From: Pseudomonas serboccidentalis
GTDB taxonomy: Bacteria; Pseudomonadota; Gammaproteobacteria; Pseudomonadales; Pseudomonadaceae
Direction of reading: 5' to 3'
Assembly (NCBI RefSeq): GCF_028830055.1
Contig: NZ_CP101655.1
Span: 3,916,553 to 3,980,552, forward strand
DNA: 64,000 bases
The notes under the pieces are model-generated. The model did no database searches, was not told where the DNA came from, and worked only from the letters and a program-made list of their open reading frames with translations. Shown here one piece after another: positions 44,382 to 53,479 of this stretch. Positions within the stretch are counted from its first letter, which is position 1. Each line of letters opens with the position of its first letter. The translations under genes and the position numbers were made by a program.

Positions 44382-44861
44382 TAATCCTCCGTCAGAGCGC
44401 TCTTGATGAGCGACCGGTCAACTGCATTCAGGAATTGAGTATCTGAAGTTAAACAATCGGTATAACGCGACACCCATTGCCTGATCAGGCGACGGAGAAT
44501 ATGTCTTATCAAAAGACACACTCAAGCCATGTTAATAAACGTCCGCGTACGAACTACTCGGAAAATATTTAGGTATTTAGTAGAAAAAAGTTCGATCCGG
44601 CAATAAAGTGTGATCGAGCTCACACTCTCCTACCACAGCAGACAGTGGCAATTAGACATGAACAAAGCCGTGGCCATAGATTCAAAATAGTGGCACAATT
44701 TCATATTGCCACCATGTAACGACTAGTTCACAGCCCCGAGAAAATCAACTAAAAGCTTGAAAAGCTTAATTATTGTTAGAAAACTCGGGAGCCACGTCTA
44801 AAAATCGCGTGAATGTTACCAATTGTCAGTCACAGATGAGAACCGGTGCTTTAACATCCCG
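44382..44861 (+). promoter_or_regulatory. Regulatory region upstream of the first EPS regulator
   Basis: 480 bases without a gene. It contains a perfect CRP/Vfr-type palindrome (44609-44624), the motif AGTGGCAATTAG at 44644-44655, and an inverted repeat GTGGCA / TGCCAC at 44690-44712. Such density of sites marks a highly regulated promoter. Confidence 0.65.
44609..44624 (+). promoter_or_regulatory. CRP/Vfr-type binding site
   Basis: TGTGATCGAGCTCACA, an exact TGTGA-N6-TCACA palindrome extended by AG/CT on each side. Vfr, the Pseudomonas CRP homologue, uses this consensus. It lies 238 bases before the 44862 start. Confidence 0.7.
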
Positions 44862-45629
44862 ATGTCAGCACCTAATTCGAGTCAATGCATGATGCTCTCA
44901 GGGAACTTGGCGACTAGAAGTCCTCGCCCGACAAACGACGATCCCGGTGTACTCACTCTGGGCCGTACCCGTGGCGTGGCCGAACATTTTAGAGCGCTGG
45001 TCGCAAAGCACGTACGCACTGATATGGCACTTGAGGCCAGTTCGTACCCTAGTTCATATAAGCACAATGAACTTTCTGGCTCATATCGAGCCATCTTCAT
45101 CGTTATCGACAGTCCGCAAGCCTTGGAAGACAATCTTGCACTGATCGAGAACCTGCGCACCGACAACTTGAAGCCGATCATTTGCGCGGTCATCACCGGC
45201 CGCGGCGCCTTCAACAAGATCAAGTACTTTCTGGCCGGTGCCGATTTTTGTATCAAACTCAATACTCTATCCGACGAGGGCGCGGAGTTGCTCGGTGAGT
45301 TCTTCAACAGCGAAGAATGGCAGCGGGATATCAATCTCACGCTCGACCCGACGCGCATCTGCCTGCTGGGCACCAGCAAGAAACTCGACATCTCGTTTGC
45401 CGAGATGAAGATCCTGGAAGCCTTTGCGCAGACCAGCAATCACATTCTCAGCCATGATGAAATCGCCAGCATCATGGGGCTCAATACCAATTTCTACGAC
45501 CCGAGAGCGCTGGAAAAATCGATCAGCCGCTTGCGAGGAAAAATCAAGGACATGTATGGTACCAATGCGATTCAGAGTATCCGCGGTCATGGATATCGCC
45601 TGATGCGAGGTCTGATATCGACTGCCTGA
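44862..45629 (+). CDS. Winged-helix regulator with degenerate receiver-like domain
   Basis: 255 aa. The C-terminal Trans_reg_C wing (about 165-250: LDISFAEMKILEAFAQTSNHILSHDEIASIMG, then ALEKSISRLRGKIKDMYGTNAIQSIRGHGYRL) is OmpR-like. The N-terminal part (YRAIFIVIDSPQALEDNLALIENLRTDNLKPIICAVIT, AGADFCIKLNT) resembles a receiver from beta-3 to beta-5 but shows no clear phospho-Asp pocket. Probably controls the neighbouring polysaccharide genes. Start choice is uncertain; ATGs at 44889/44892 are alternatives. Confidence 0.72.
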   Translation: MSAPNSSQCMMLSGNLATRSPRPTNDDPGVLTLGRTRGVAEHFRALVAKHVRTDMALEASSYPSSYKHNELSGSYRAIFIVIDSPQALEDNLALIENLRTDNLKPIICAVITGRGAFNKIKYFLAGADFCIKLNTLSDEGAELLGEFFNSEEWQRDINLTLDPTRICLLGTSKKLDISFAEMKILEAFAQTSNHILSHDEIASIMGLNTNFYDPRALEKSISRLRGKIKDMYGTNAIQSIRGHGYRLMRGLISTA

Positions 45630-45908
45630 ATCTCGGGCAGCCATTCTCTTTGCATACTTACGAAGGATCGTCCTATGCAACCATACGGCTCCAGTTGTAT
45701 TACACACCTAATTATAATCAAGCAATTGAATGAGCACGGCCACACCAAACCATAACAATAAACATCACAACATAGCAGCAGAACGAGTGGAACTTATCGA
45801 GGGCCATTTTGGGCCCAGACCCTGCCTGTCGATTACTTCCGAGGAAGTCATTGCTCGCCTGCCGATTTATCTTTTTGCCCATTTTGGTGCACATTTTAGG
45901 AGAGAGAC

Positions 45909-46568
45909 ATGGAAACGAGTACAACCCTCCCAAGAAAATATTTTGTCGTCGTGACCCACAGTACAACGTCGCAGCGTGAACTTGAGAGCATTCTGTCCAG
46001 CGAGCGCTTCAATTCGTTTGGCACGTCTCAGGCACAAATGTTTATTGAAGGTGCTACTTCACCCTCTTTCGCCCCCATGCTGATGGAGTTCTCTTACCCA
46101 AGCGGCACCCGGAAAAACGTCGGCCGCACGATTGAACACGACACCCAGCGCATACTGACCAACCTCGAATCGGAATGGCTGGCCGCGCAATCGGCATATC
46201 CGTTTTACAAAATCCCGACGATGAACGTAGACACCGGCAACCAGACCTCAGCCAATGAAGGCGATGCAACCTGCAGCGAGACCTGGCACCTGGACAACGA
46301 TCAAGGCGCACTGGTCAAGGAAGGCGTCGAAATCAGTCTTACCGGGCTTGAAACCGCGCTGGTCAGGAAGATGCTCAATCACGAAGAACGCGTGGTCAGT
46401 CGAGATGACCTGATCCTCAGCATCGGCCGCGAGCCGGAGCAGTATCGTGGCCTTGAGATGTGCCTGAGTCGCCTGCAGGACAAGTTCAAAAGCGCCAGTA
46501 ATGGTGAGCGTCTGTTTCGCGCCGTAAGAAACCGCGGTTATTGCCTCATCCAGGAAATCGTTGCGTAA
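45909..46568 (+). CDS. Second winged-helix regulator (Trans_reg_C)
   Basis: 219 aa with an excellent TTAGGAGAG ribosome site. The C-terminal half is a Trans_reg_C domain (VEISLTGLETALVRKMLNHEERVVSRDDLILSIG...LEMCLSRLQDKFKSASNGERLFRAVRNRGYCLI). The N-terminal half has no recognisable phospho-acceptor. Similar in plan to the preceding regulator. Likely to regulate the exopolysaccharide genes; direct target unknown. Confidence 0.7.
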   Translation: METSTTLPRKYFVVVTHSTTSQRELESILSSERFNSFGTSQAQMFIEGATSPSFAPMLMEFSYPSGTRKNVGRTIEHDTQRILTNLESEWLAAQSAYPFYKIPTMNVDTGNQTSANEGDATCSETWHLDNDQGALVKEGVEISLTGLETALVRKMLNHEERVVSRDDLILSIGREPEQYRGLEMCLSRLQDKFKSASNGERLFRAVRNRGYCLIQEIVA

Positions 46569-46958
46569 ATACCGCCGATCTCTGCGGACAAAACAAACAG
46601 AAAACAGTGCGATTACAAAAACAACAAGAGCACTCTGTTTGACTTCACCTCCCTGGTAAAATAAAACTCCCTGCCTCCACCCCTCCTACAGTAACAAACA
46701 CAACATCATTTATTCACCCCCTCCTCCACGACCTTTTCTAACAGCCTTGTATTTGATTATTTAAAAGTTGGCATTGTGCCACCTTGTTAGAACTCGTCAG
46801 ACACCCTCTCCGGCAATAACTTAGTCTATTGATTGACGACAGTTCGACCTATCGACGTTGTTACCTCAGGACACTCGTCCAATAACAACAACAAGCCTAC
46901 TTAGCAACTCGGACTTCAACTGTCGAAACCTGAATGGACGTATTTCTGGGGATATCTC
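46569..46958 (+). promoter_or_regulatory. Upstream region of the EPS initiating transferase gene
   Basis: 390 bases without a supported gene. TGGCATTGTGCCA at 46769-46781 is an inverted repeat akin to the TGGCA/TGCCA sites at 44.7 kb and to AmrZ-type operators. No JUMPstart/ops (GGCGGTAG) element is seen. Confidence 0.5.
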
Positions 46959-48353
46959 ATGGAACTTTCTCTACGGATCAATCGAAATAACGGCCTCAAG
47001 GGACTTACCTTCTGGGGCCAATGGGCGCTGGCGCAGAGTTTCATTGTTGCGCTGTTGTTCATACTCGCTGAACGGCATACCGGAACCGTCGAGTTCTATT
47101 ACCGCATGTGCGCGACACTCGCGGTGCTGGCCTCGGTTCCGGCGTACACGTTCAGCGGTGTGTATCGCAAACAGGACAATTACCTGACGGGCCTGGGGCG
47201 TCTGTTCATGGGCTGGTCCATGACCATGGTCGCGCTGGCCTGCATCGCGTTCGTCTGCAAGGCCGACGAGGTGTTCTCCCGTGAAGTGACGCTGAGCTGG
47301 GCGGTTTACGGCTTCCTGGGTCAGGCGTTGCTGTACGCGCCGCTGCATGCCTTTTCCAAGTACTACCAGCGTTCCCGCACCAGCGCGCAGAAGACGCTGA
47401 TCGTCGGTACGGGTGAGCTGGCACTGGGTCTGGCGAAGAAGATCAGCCAGGTGGAAAACCTGCCGCTGGTAGGTTTGGTCAGCAATGGAACAACGGCGGA
47501 TCTGGATTCGGATGCACCGCGCGTGGTCGGCGATCAGGAAGATCTGCTGCAACTGATCAAAGACCATGACATCCGCCGCTTGTACATCACCCTGCCGCTG
47601 GCGGAAGCCGCGAAAATCGAAGCGATGTACGTCGATTTGCTCGGTGCTAACGTTGATGTGGTGTGGGTGCCGGACTTGAACAGTCTGACCCTGCTCAATC
47701 ACTCGGTGAAGGTGGTGGACGGTCTGCCGGCGATCTGCCTCAATGAAAGCCCGCTGACCAGCCGCCCTACCGCTGCGCTGAGCAAAAGTCTGGTGGAAAA
47801 AGGCGTGGCACTGCTGGCGATCATTCTACTGAGCCCGCTACTGCTGCTGATTGCGCTGGCGGTGAAGATCAACTCGCCCGGCCCGGTGTTCTTCAAGCAG
47901 GATCGCCACGGCTGGAACGGCAAGGTGATTCAGGTCTGGAAGTTCCGCTCGATGCGCGTGCACGATGACCGCGAAGTGATCCAGGCCAGCCGCCATGACT
48001 CGCGCATTACCGCAGTCGGGCGCTTCATCCGCCGCACCTCGCTGGACGAACTGCCGCAGTTGTTCAACGTGCTGCAGGGGCAAATGGCCCTGGTCGGCCC
48101 ACGCCCACACGCGGTGGCGCACAACAACTACTACTCGGGGAAAATCCTCGCCTACATGGCCCGCCACCGAATCAAACCGGGCATCACCGGGCTGGCGCAA
48201 ATCAGCGGCTGCCGTGGCGAGACCGACACCATCGACAAGATGCAGCGTCGCGTCGAGATGGACCTGCATTACATCAACAACTGGTCGTTGTGGCTGGATC
48301 TGAAGATCCTGGTGAAAACGCCGTTTACGTTGTTGTCGAAGGATATTTATTGA
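46959..48353 (+). CDS. WcaJ-type undecaprenyl-phosphate sugar phosphotransferase
   Basis: 464 aa. About four N-terminal TM helices (to 120), a Rossmann-like CoA-binding domain (TLIVGTGELALGLAKKI), a further TM (about 275-300), and the bacterial sugar transferase domain: FFKQDRHGWNGKVIQVWKFRSMRV, TSLDELPQLFNVLQGQMALVGPRPHAVAHN, MDLHYINNWSLWLDLKIL. It puts the first sugar phosphate (glucose or galactose) on undecaprenyl phosphate at the inner membrane, starting the polymer repeat unit. Ends at a terminator. Confidence 0.93.
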   Translation: MELSLRINRNNGLKGLTFWGQWALAQSFIVALLFILAERHTGTVEFYYRMCATLAVLASVPAYTFSGVYRKQDNYLTGLGRLFMGWSMTMVALACIAFVCKADEVFSREVTLSWAVYGFLGQALLYAPLHAFSKYYQRSRTSAQKTLIVGTGELALGLAKKISQVENLPLVGLVSNGTTADLDSDAPRVVGDQEDLLQLIKDHDIRRLYITLPLAEAAKIEAMYVDLLGANVDVVWVPDLNSLTLLNHSVKVVDGLPAICLNESPLTSRPTAALSKSLVEKGVALLAIILLSPLLLLIALAVKINSPGPVFFKQDRHGWNGKVIQVWKFRSMRVHDDREVIQASRHDSRITAVGRFIRRTSLDELPQLFNVLQGQMALVGPRPHAVAHNNYYSGKILAYMARHRIKPGITGLAQISGCRGETDTIDKMQRRVEMDLHYINNWSLWLDLKILVKTPFTLLSKDIY

Positions 48354-48382
48354 TGGGTGAGTGGTAGATCAGGCTATGCCAC

Positions 48383-48406
48383 AAGGGGACGAAAGTCCCC
48401 TTTTTT
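48383..48406 (+). terminator. Terminator after the sugar phosphotransferase gene
   Basis: AAGGGGAC / GTCCCCTT stem with a GAAA loop and T run, 30 bases after the stop. Confidence 0.9.
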
Positions 48407-48454
48407 GTGGGCGGGATTTGGGGAGGCCAGCGGATTGATGTTGGATGGGCCGAC

Positions 48455-48755
48455 GCTATCGCGAGCAGGCTCACTCCTACAGGGGATATGTGGATGGATC
48501 GAGGTTGGTGGTTTGCCGCTGAGCCATTGTAGGAGTGAGCCTGCTCGCGAAAGCGGTGGGTCAGGCGCCATGGATGTTGGATGGGCCGACGCCTTCGCGA
48601 GCAGGCTCACTCCTACAGGGGATTTCGGTATGGTTTGGGGTTGGTGGTTCGCCGCAGGACCAATTGTAGGAGTGAGCCTGCTCGCGAAAGCGGTAGGTCA
48701 GGCGCCAGGGATATTGGCTGGACCGACGCCTTCGCGAGCAGGTTCACTCCTGCAT
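48455..48755 (+). repeat. Tandem REP array, about 136-bp period
   Basis: Five alternating REPs (starts near 48455, 48528, 48591, 48664, 48728) of the GTAGGAGTGAGCCTGCTCGCGA family. Same-orientation copies are about 136 bases apart and the spacers (GGATGTTGGATGGGCCGACGC, GGTCAGGCGCCA) are also repeated, so the REP pair plus its spacers has been duplicated in tandem. Confidence 0.88.
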
Positions 48756-48767
48756 GAACCGAGGGGT

Positions 48768-50846
48768 TTACTCGGTAATCTTCGAGAAGTTGCGGTAGAA
48801 CATGTCGCCCTCGCGGCTGTCGGTCATCGAGTGCAGCTGGAAGCTGCGATTGAGCCTCGCGCCGCCATCACGGGTCAGTGGGGCCCAGACGAGGTTGGCG
48901 CGACGCATGGTCGACATGCTCATCATTTCGTCAAACGGGATCGACAGGTAGAGACCCTTGTCGAAACTACCCTCCCCGTACTCCGCGCTGCCGGCGGTGG
49001 TGATCGTCGCCCAGGCGCCGAAGCGCACGCCGTTGAAGAACTCGCGGGAGATGTCGAGTGTGCCGCCCCAGTCGCCTGCCAGGTATCGACCGACGCTGAC
49101 CGCGGCCAACGTGTCGTATGGCAGGTCGGTATAACCGGTGACGTGGCCGGTCCAGACCGAGTAATCGCGCAGGCCGAAACCCTGGTCGAATTCACGCTGG
49201 CGCACGTAGTTCAGATCCGCCCCCACCGACCAGCGCTCACCGGTCGGACGGAACAGCACCTCGCCGCCGACACCGGCAAACATCGACTCCAGATACCCGC
49301 CATAGACCATGCCATACAGGTCTTTGTCCAACTGCTCGGCGTGACTGACCTGGAACAACGGCATGGTCACTTCCGAGGTGGTCAGGTACTGACGCAAATC
49401 GGTGCGCACACGTGGCAGGCCGCTCGGCGCATCGTAGGTGAACCTGTCGAAGTTGTTCACCAGGTTGGCACTGAGCAGGCCGTTCCACCAGGTGTTGCGA
49501 TTGAAGCGGTATTCGGCGTCCGCATCGGCACTGAACTGATAGAGCAAACCATCAGGGCCGCCAACGTTTTGCTTGAAGCCCAGGCCGACGCCATAGTTGA
49601 AATGCTGCGGCGCTTCGGTGTAGAGGGTTTTCTCGTTGTGCGGCATCGCCGGATTGATCTCGGTGGTGCGGTGCAACGACTCCAGCGGCTCCTCGTTGTT
49701 GATCACTTCGCGGAAGGTCTGGCGTGGCACGCTGGTCTCCTCCAGCGGCAGGTCGTAACGCTTGTTGACCACGGTGAACCAGTTGATGTCGTCGTTCACA
49801 CTGTTGTCGAGAATCCGGCTCGCGCGGCCAACGGCCTTGGACGAATGAAAGTAACGCTGCTGCTCGCCGTACACGATCAGTTCGGAATCGCGCTGGCTGA
49901 TGCGCTCGACCTTGTACCCGGCATTTTGCTGCAGGCGTTGCGAGACATCGGCCCAGTTGACCTGATCCATCGGCGTACCCGGCGCCTTCGCCGGCAGCGG
50001 CTCAGGCGTTGGGTCGTAGGTCTTGGCCGGCGCCTTGCGGCTGACGAAATTGGTGTGGAACGTGATGCCGAACATCGCCGTGTTGCCACGCTCCCACGCC
50101 GCGCTGACGTCGACCGAATCGGTGACCTTGAACACCGCGCCGAGGTTGATCGGCGAGTCCTGCTCGATCACGTTGTCCTTCGGTTCGTGCTTGTAGTCGT
50201 TGCCTTCGTATTCGAGTTTCAGGCTGAGCCGATCCCACGGCGTCTGATAGCTCACGCCACCGAAGAACGACGGCTTGCCGCGAAAGTACGAGCCAGAGTT
50301 GACGTCACCGGTACCCTCAAGGGCCGGCCGGGTATCAAAGCGATCACTGACGTAGCCCAACGGGTTGTCGATGTCGCCGCGATTGCCCAGATAACCCCAG
50401 GCAATGCCGGCGCTGAAATCGAAATTGTCGTAGCGTTTGTTGGCGACAAAAAATTCACTGGAGAACAAGCCGGTACCGCCGATGTCTCGGAAGCCCAGCG
50501 CGACTTCCGGCGCCCAGTGGCTTTCCTGCCAGAGCCGGACTTTGGCGTCGACCGCCTTGTCCTTATAGCTCTGGCTGCCGCTCAGCGCCTCGGAGCCGTA
50601 AGGCCGGTTAGTGATGGCGGTGTAGCGGAACGAACCTTCGAGCCAGTCCAGCGGCTGCAGCGACACGCTGTAGCGGCTGTAAGGCTCGGTGCGGTTGGCG
50701 TTGACGCTCAGCTCGCCAGCCGGGGCCATGCGCGCCGTCGGCGTCTGCAACAGGCCGGTGCCACCGAAATCATTTTGAGTAATGCGCGGCTCGGCATGCA
50801 CCAGGCCGCACGGCAATAACAACACAGCTGCAAAACGTAACTTCAA
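48768..50846 (-). CDS. YjbH/GfcD-like outer-membrane polysaccharide protein
   Basis: 692 aa. Signal peptide (MKLRFAAVLLLPCGLVHA). The N-terminal domain begins PRITQNDFGGTGLLQTPTARMAPAGELSVN, a YjbH mark. A long beta-strand-rich barrel follows, ending in WAPLTRDGGARLNRSFQLHSMTDSREGDMFYRN. E. coli GfcD/YjbH assist secretion of group 4 capsule or the yjb polysaccharide. The start overlaps the stop of the GfcC gene by ATGA. Confidence 0.88.
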   Translation of the reverse strand: MKLRFAAVLLLPCGLVHAEPRITQNDFGGTGLLQTPTARMAPAGELSVNANRTEPYSRYSVSLQPLDWLEGSFRYTAITNRPYGSEALSGSQSYKDKAVDAKVRLWQESHWAPEVALGFRDIGGTGLFSSEFFVANKRYDNFDFSAGIAWGYLGNRGDIDNPLGYVSDRFDTRPALEGTGDVNSGSYFRGKPSFFGGVSYQTPWDRLSLKLEYEGNDYKHEPKDNVIEQDSPINLGAVFKVTDSVDVSAAWERGNTAMFGITFHTNFVSRKAPAKTYDPTPEPLPAKAPGTPMDQVNWADVSQRLQQNAGYKVERISQRDSELIVYGEQQRYFHSSKAVGRASRILDNSVNDDINWFTVVNKRYDLPLEETSVPRQTFREVINNEEPLESLHRTTEINPAMPHNEKTLYTEAPQHFNYGVGLGFKQNVGGPDGLLYQFSADADAEYRFNRNTWWNGLLSANLVNNFDRFTYDAPSGLPRVRTDLRQYLTTSEVTMPLFQVSHAEQLDKDLYGMVYGGYLESMFAGVGGEVLFRPTGERWSVGADLNYVRQREFDQGFGLRDYSVWTGHVTGYTDLPYDTLAAVSVGRYLAGDWGGTLDISREFFNGVRFGAWATITTAGSAEYGEGSFDKGLYLSIPFDEMMSMSTMRRANLVWAPLTRDGGARLNRSFQLHSMTDSREGDMFYRNFSKITE

Positions 50847-51604
50847 CGAACCACCTCAGCCAGCTGCGTGGCAATCAATTCGGCCAACTGCTGATTCAGT
50901 TCAGGAAGAGGCGGATCAAGATCATCGTTTTTCACCGGCACCAGAATCTTGCTGCCGGCCACGGGAAAGTGCCCGCTCTCGCGATTCCAGTGCGCAGTAC
51001 CCACGCGCCGGACCGCACCATTGGGCTGAATCAGCCACAGGTAATCGGCCTCGGCATCGTCCAGCGGCGCACAGATGTCCAGGTACTCGCGCGCCTCCAG
51101 CAATGGCTGATATGGCACGTGGCAGGTGTCGGCCACCGCGCCCAGCACTTGCACCTCGTCGACCCGCGTCGGATAGATCAGGCGATCGCCATCGTCGAGA
51201 CGAATGTTGCGCGCAAAACCGACTTCCACCGCGACCGGGTCCAGATCCGCGACCTGGCGCCCGGTAACCGGCATCTGCTGCACCTGCTCGGCCAGACGCA
51301 ATGCCAGCGCCGCACGGTCGGGGCGGTCGAACAACGAAGCCATCCGGTGCAGCACATCCAGATCGAACAACACCCCGGCCTTGAGCCGCGCCTGTTCCTC
51401 CAGCAACGACTGGCGCAGCAACACGCCGGCCAGCCAGTAACCTTCGGCATTCGGTTGCGCCACGCTGATCACATCGAGCAAGCGCCCGCCCGGCGGCAAC
51501 TCGACCGGCCCCGGGTTGGCGACATCGCCGCTGACGGTGACCGCTGCCTGACTGACGCCGCTGATCAACAGCAGACACGCCGAGAACATCCGCAAGCGCT
51601 TCAC
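50843..51604 (-). CDS. GfcC/YjbG-family capsule biosynthesis protein
   Basis: 253 aa. Signal peptide (MKRLRMFSACLLLISGVSQA). The mature part has two beta-grasp-like regions (VTVSGDVANPGPVELPPGGRLLDVISVAQPNAEGYW and RLIYPTRVDEVQVLGAVADTCHV). Periplasmic partner of the export set. Overlaps both neighbours by four bases (ATGA), so expression is coupled. Confidence 0.88.
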   Translation of the reverse strand: MKRLRMFSACLLLISGVSQAAVTVSGDVANPGPVELPPGGRLLDVISVAQPNAEGYWLAGVLLRQSLLEEQARLKAGVLFDLDVLHRMASLFDRPDRAALALRLAEQVQQMPVTGRQVADLDPVAVEVGFARNIRLDDGDRLIYPTRVDEVQVLGAVADTCHVPYQPLLEAREYLDICAPLDDAEADYLWLIQPNGAVRRVGTAHWNRESGHFPVAGSKILVPVKNDDLDPPLPELNQQLAELIATQLAEVVR

Positions 51605-52266
51605 GGCAGATGCCTGTGATCAGGGGTCAGTTGCACGATGCGCACACGCAGTTGCGAGGTCAGTTGTTGCTCGCTCTGCACGATGAAACCGTCCACCGGG
51701 TCGACCCAATAATGGTTGGTCGCCCGCAGGCCGATGGCCGGGACGTCGATCTGCTCGTCGACACGCAGCACGGTGTATTCCTTGTCGAGAATGTCCAGGG
51801 TTTGCGTGGACCGGCGCACGAAGCGGCTGTTGACGATCAAGCCGACTTCCTGGCCCTTGTAGAGGTCGATCCAGCGTCGGCTGGTGAAACCATCCGCGAC
51901 ACGGTGCAGGCCTTGTTTGAACGGCGCGTTGTCGGACAGCCGCGTGCCGTCCAGATCGCCCTCCACGCCCAGGCCAATCGTGCGCACGGCGAGGCCATCG
52001 CGCAGCAGCAACACCTGCTTGCCGGAGGCGACCCAGAACTGCAGGTCTTCACGCTCGCGCACCAGCGCCAGCACCCCGGAGCCGGACGGCGTGGTCAGTT
52101 TGATTTGCGGGTACTTGACCTCGGCCACCTCGGCCGCGCTCACGTCCAGTTCATCCGGGCCGAGCACCGCCGATTTGAGGTTGCGCACCGAGGCGGTCAT
52201 CAGCGGGTTACAGCCACACAACATCAAGGCCGCCATCAGGCAGACGCCAACTTTCAAGGTTTTCAC
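51601..52266 (-). CDS. GfcB/YjbF-family lipoprotein
   Basis: 221 aa. Lipobox LMLCGCNP. The YjbF domain includes VLALVREREDLQFWVASGKQVLLLRDGLAVRTIGLGVEGDLDGTR and TNHYWVDPVDGFIVQSEQQL. Outer-membrane lipoprotein of the gfc/yjb export set. Second of four coupled genes. Confidence 0.88.
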   Translation of the reverse strand: MKTLKVGVCLMAALMLCGCNPLMTASVRNLKSAVLGPDELDVSAAEVAEVKYPQIKLTTPSGSGVLALVREREDLQFWVASGKQVLLLRDGLAVRTIGLGVEGDLDGTRLSDNAPFKQGLHRVADGFTSRRWIDLYKGQEVGLIVNSRFVRRSTQTLDILDKEYTVLRVDEQIDVPAIGLRATNHYWVDPVDGFIVQSEQQLTSQLRVRIVQLTPDHRHLP

Positions 52267-52274
52267 AGTCGGCC

Positions 52275-53390
52275 TTATTTGCTGTTGTTACTGAATTCGC
52301 TCCAGTTCTTCGCAGCGGAAGCACCGGTCCCGACAATCGATGCCGACGGCACCAGTTGGCTGATGAAGCGGTTCCAGCGCGTCACGTTGGCCGGGCCGAC
52401 ATAGACCACATCCTGCGGGCGTACCTCGAAATGCGAAGCGAGCGCCATGGCGGTCGGCGACTGGGCTTCCAGTTGATAGATCTTCGCTGGCTCGACATCG
52501 AGGTTTTCCACCCCGCGAATGACGTACACCGCATTGCCGCTGGAGGTGGTCTGGCTCAGGCCACCGACCGAACCGAGCACATCGGACAGGTTCATGGTCG
52601 CGGTCTTGAAGCTCAGCGCACGGGGCTGATTGACTTCCCCCATGACGTAGATGCGCTTGTTGTCGTTGTACGGCAGGTACAGCTGGTCGCCCCCCTTGAG
52701 GTAGACATACTGCAGCTCGGAATCCTGCTGGTTGAGCGAATCCAGATTGAGCGGATACACCCGGCCATTGCGGGTCAGCAGCAGGCCGGACAAATCGGCA
52801 TTGTTGGTGTCGATACCGGCCGATCCGAGGGCTTCGACCACGCTCAGCGGGTTGGTGGAAATCGGCTGTGGACCGGCCTTGGCCACGGCCCCCGAGACCA
52901 CCACTTTCTGACTGGCGAAACGCAGCACCGCGACATCCACCTGCGGCTCGGCGATGAACGCCGACAGACGCGTTTCGATGTCCGCCCGCAGTTGCTGGAT
53001 GGTTTTGCCGGCGGCCTGCACTTCCTTGATGAACGGGTAGTACAGCGTGCCATCGGAGCGCACCAGACGACCGTTGGCGTCGATCTGCTGTTGTGCCCCC
53101 GATGGCGCGGTCAGCTCCGGGTGATCCCAGACTGTGATGTACAGCACGTCGTTGCTGCCGATGCGGTATTCGGCTGGCGTTGCCAACAGTTCCGCCGGCA
53201 CCGACTGACGCTTTTGCGTGGCGCGCGTCGTCGAGATCAGCTTGGGCGTGATCGGGATCAGCTCGACCCGACTGCTTTCACTGGCGCCCTGGCGCGTGAT
53301 GTCACTGGTGCTCAGGTATTGGCCCGGGGAAAACATGCAACCTTGCAAAGCGATACTTGCCAACAGCAAAAGAGAAAAACTACGAGTCAT
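52275..53390 (-). CDS. Wza-like polysaccharide export lipoprotein (GfcE)
   Basis: 371 aa. Lipobox SIALQGC. PES domain: YRIGSNDVLYITVWDHPELTAPS, PYIKEV-type FIKEVQAAGKTIQQLRADIETRLS, then two SLBB domains (VVVSGAVAKAGPQPISTNPLSVVEALGSAGI and IYVMGEVNQPRALSFKTATMNLSDVLGSVGGL) and a C-terminal amphipathic helix (NRFISQLVP). Octameric outer-membrane channel for the polymer. Works with the Wzc kinase encoded at the far end of the cluster. Confidence 0.93.
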   Translation of the reverse strand: MTRSFSLLLLASIALQGCMFSPGQYLSTSDITRQGASESSRVELIPITPKLISTTRATQKRQSVPAELLATPAEYRIGSNDVLYITVWDHPELTAPSGAQQQIDANGRLVRSDGTLYYPFIKEVQAAGKTIQQLRADIETRLSAFIAEPQVDVAVLRFASQKVVVSGAVAKAGPQPISTNPLSVVEALGSAGIDTNNADLSGLLLTRNGRVYPLNLDSLNQQDSELQYVYLKGGDQLYLPYNDNKRIYVMGEVNQPRALSFKTATMNLSDVLGSVGGLSQTTSSGNAVYVIRGVENLDVEPAKIYQLEAQSPTAMALASHFEVRPQDVVYVGPANVTRWNRFISQLVPSASIVGTGASAAKNWSEFSNNSK

Positions 53391-53428
53391 AATGGCACTA
53401 CGCTATTCAAGGCAAATCTAAAAATAAA

Positions 53429-53452
53429 GTCACCCGACTTGCGTCGGGCGAC
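53429..53452 (-). terminator. Possible attenuator between gfcA-like and wza genes
   Basis: GTCGCCCGAC-GCAA-GTCGGGTGAC on the minus strand followed by TTTATTTTT, lying between the 78-aa gene and the wza gene. It should let the small gene be expressed more strongly than the export genes. Confidence 0.65.
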
Positions 53453-53479
53453 CCTGTACAGCACTAACAAATGTTCCTG

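Noticed and set aside
44690..44712. Sigma-54 promoter (TGGCAC ... TTGC)
   Set aside because: Spacing between the two halves is 9 rather than 5 bases; it is better described as an inverted repeat.
45730..45954. Possible 74-aa gene before the second regulator
   Set aside because: No ribosome site, runs into the regulator's start in another frame, no recognisable features.
46858..47187. Short gene overlapping the start of the sugar phosphotransferase
   Set aside because: Out of frame with the transferase, no ribosome site, no signature.
48357..50819. 820-codon open frame on the plus strand
   Set aside because: It runs antisense through the REP array and the YjbH gene, contains translated REP sequence and has no family signature. 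The minus-strand frame has a signal peptide and known domain.
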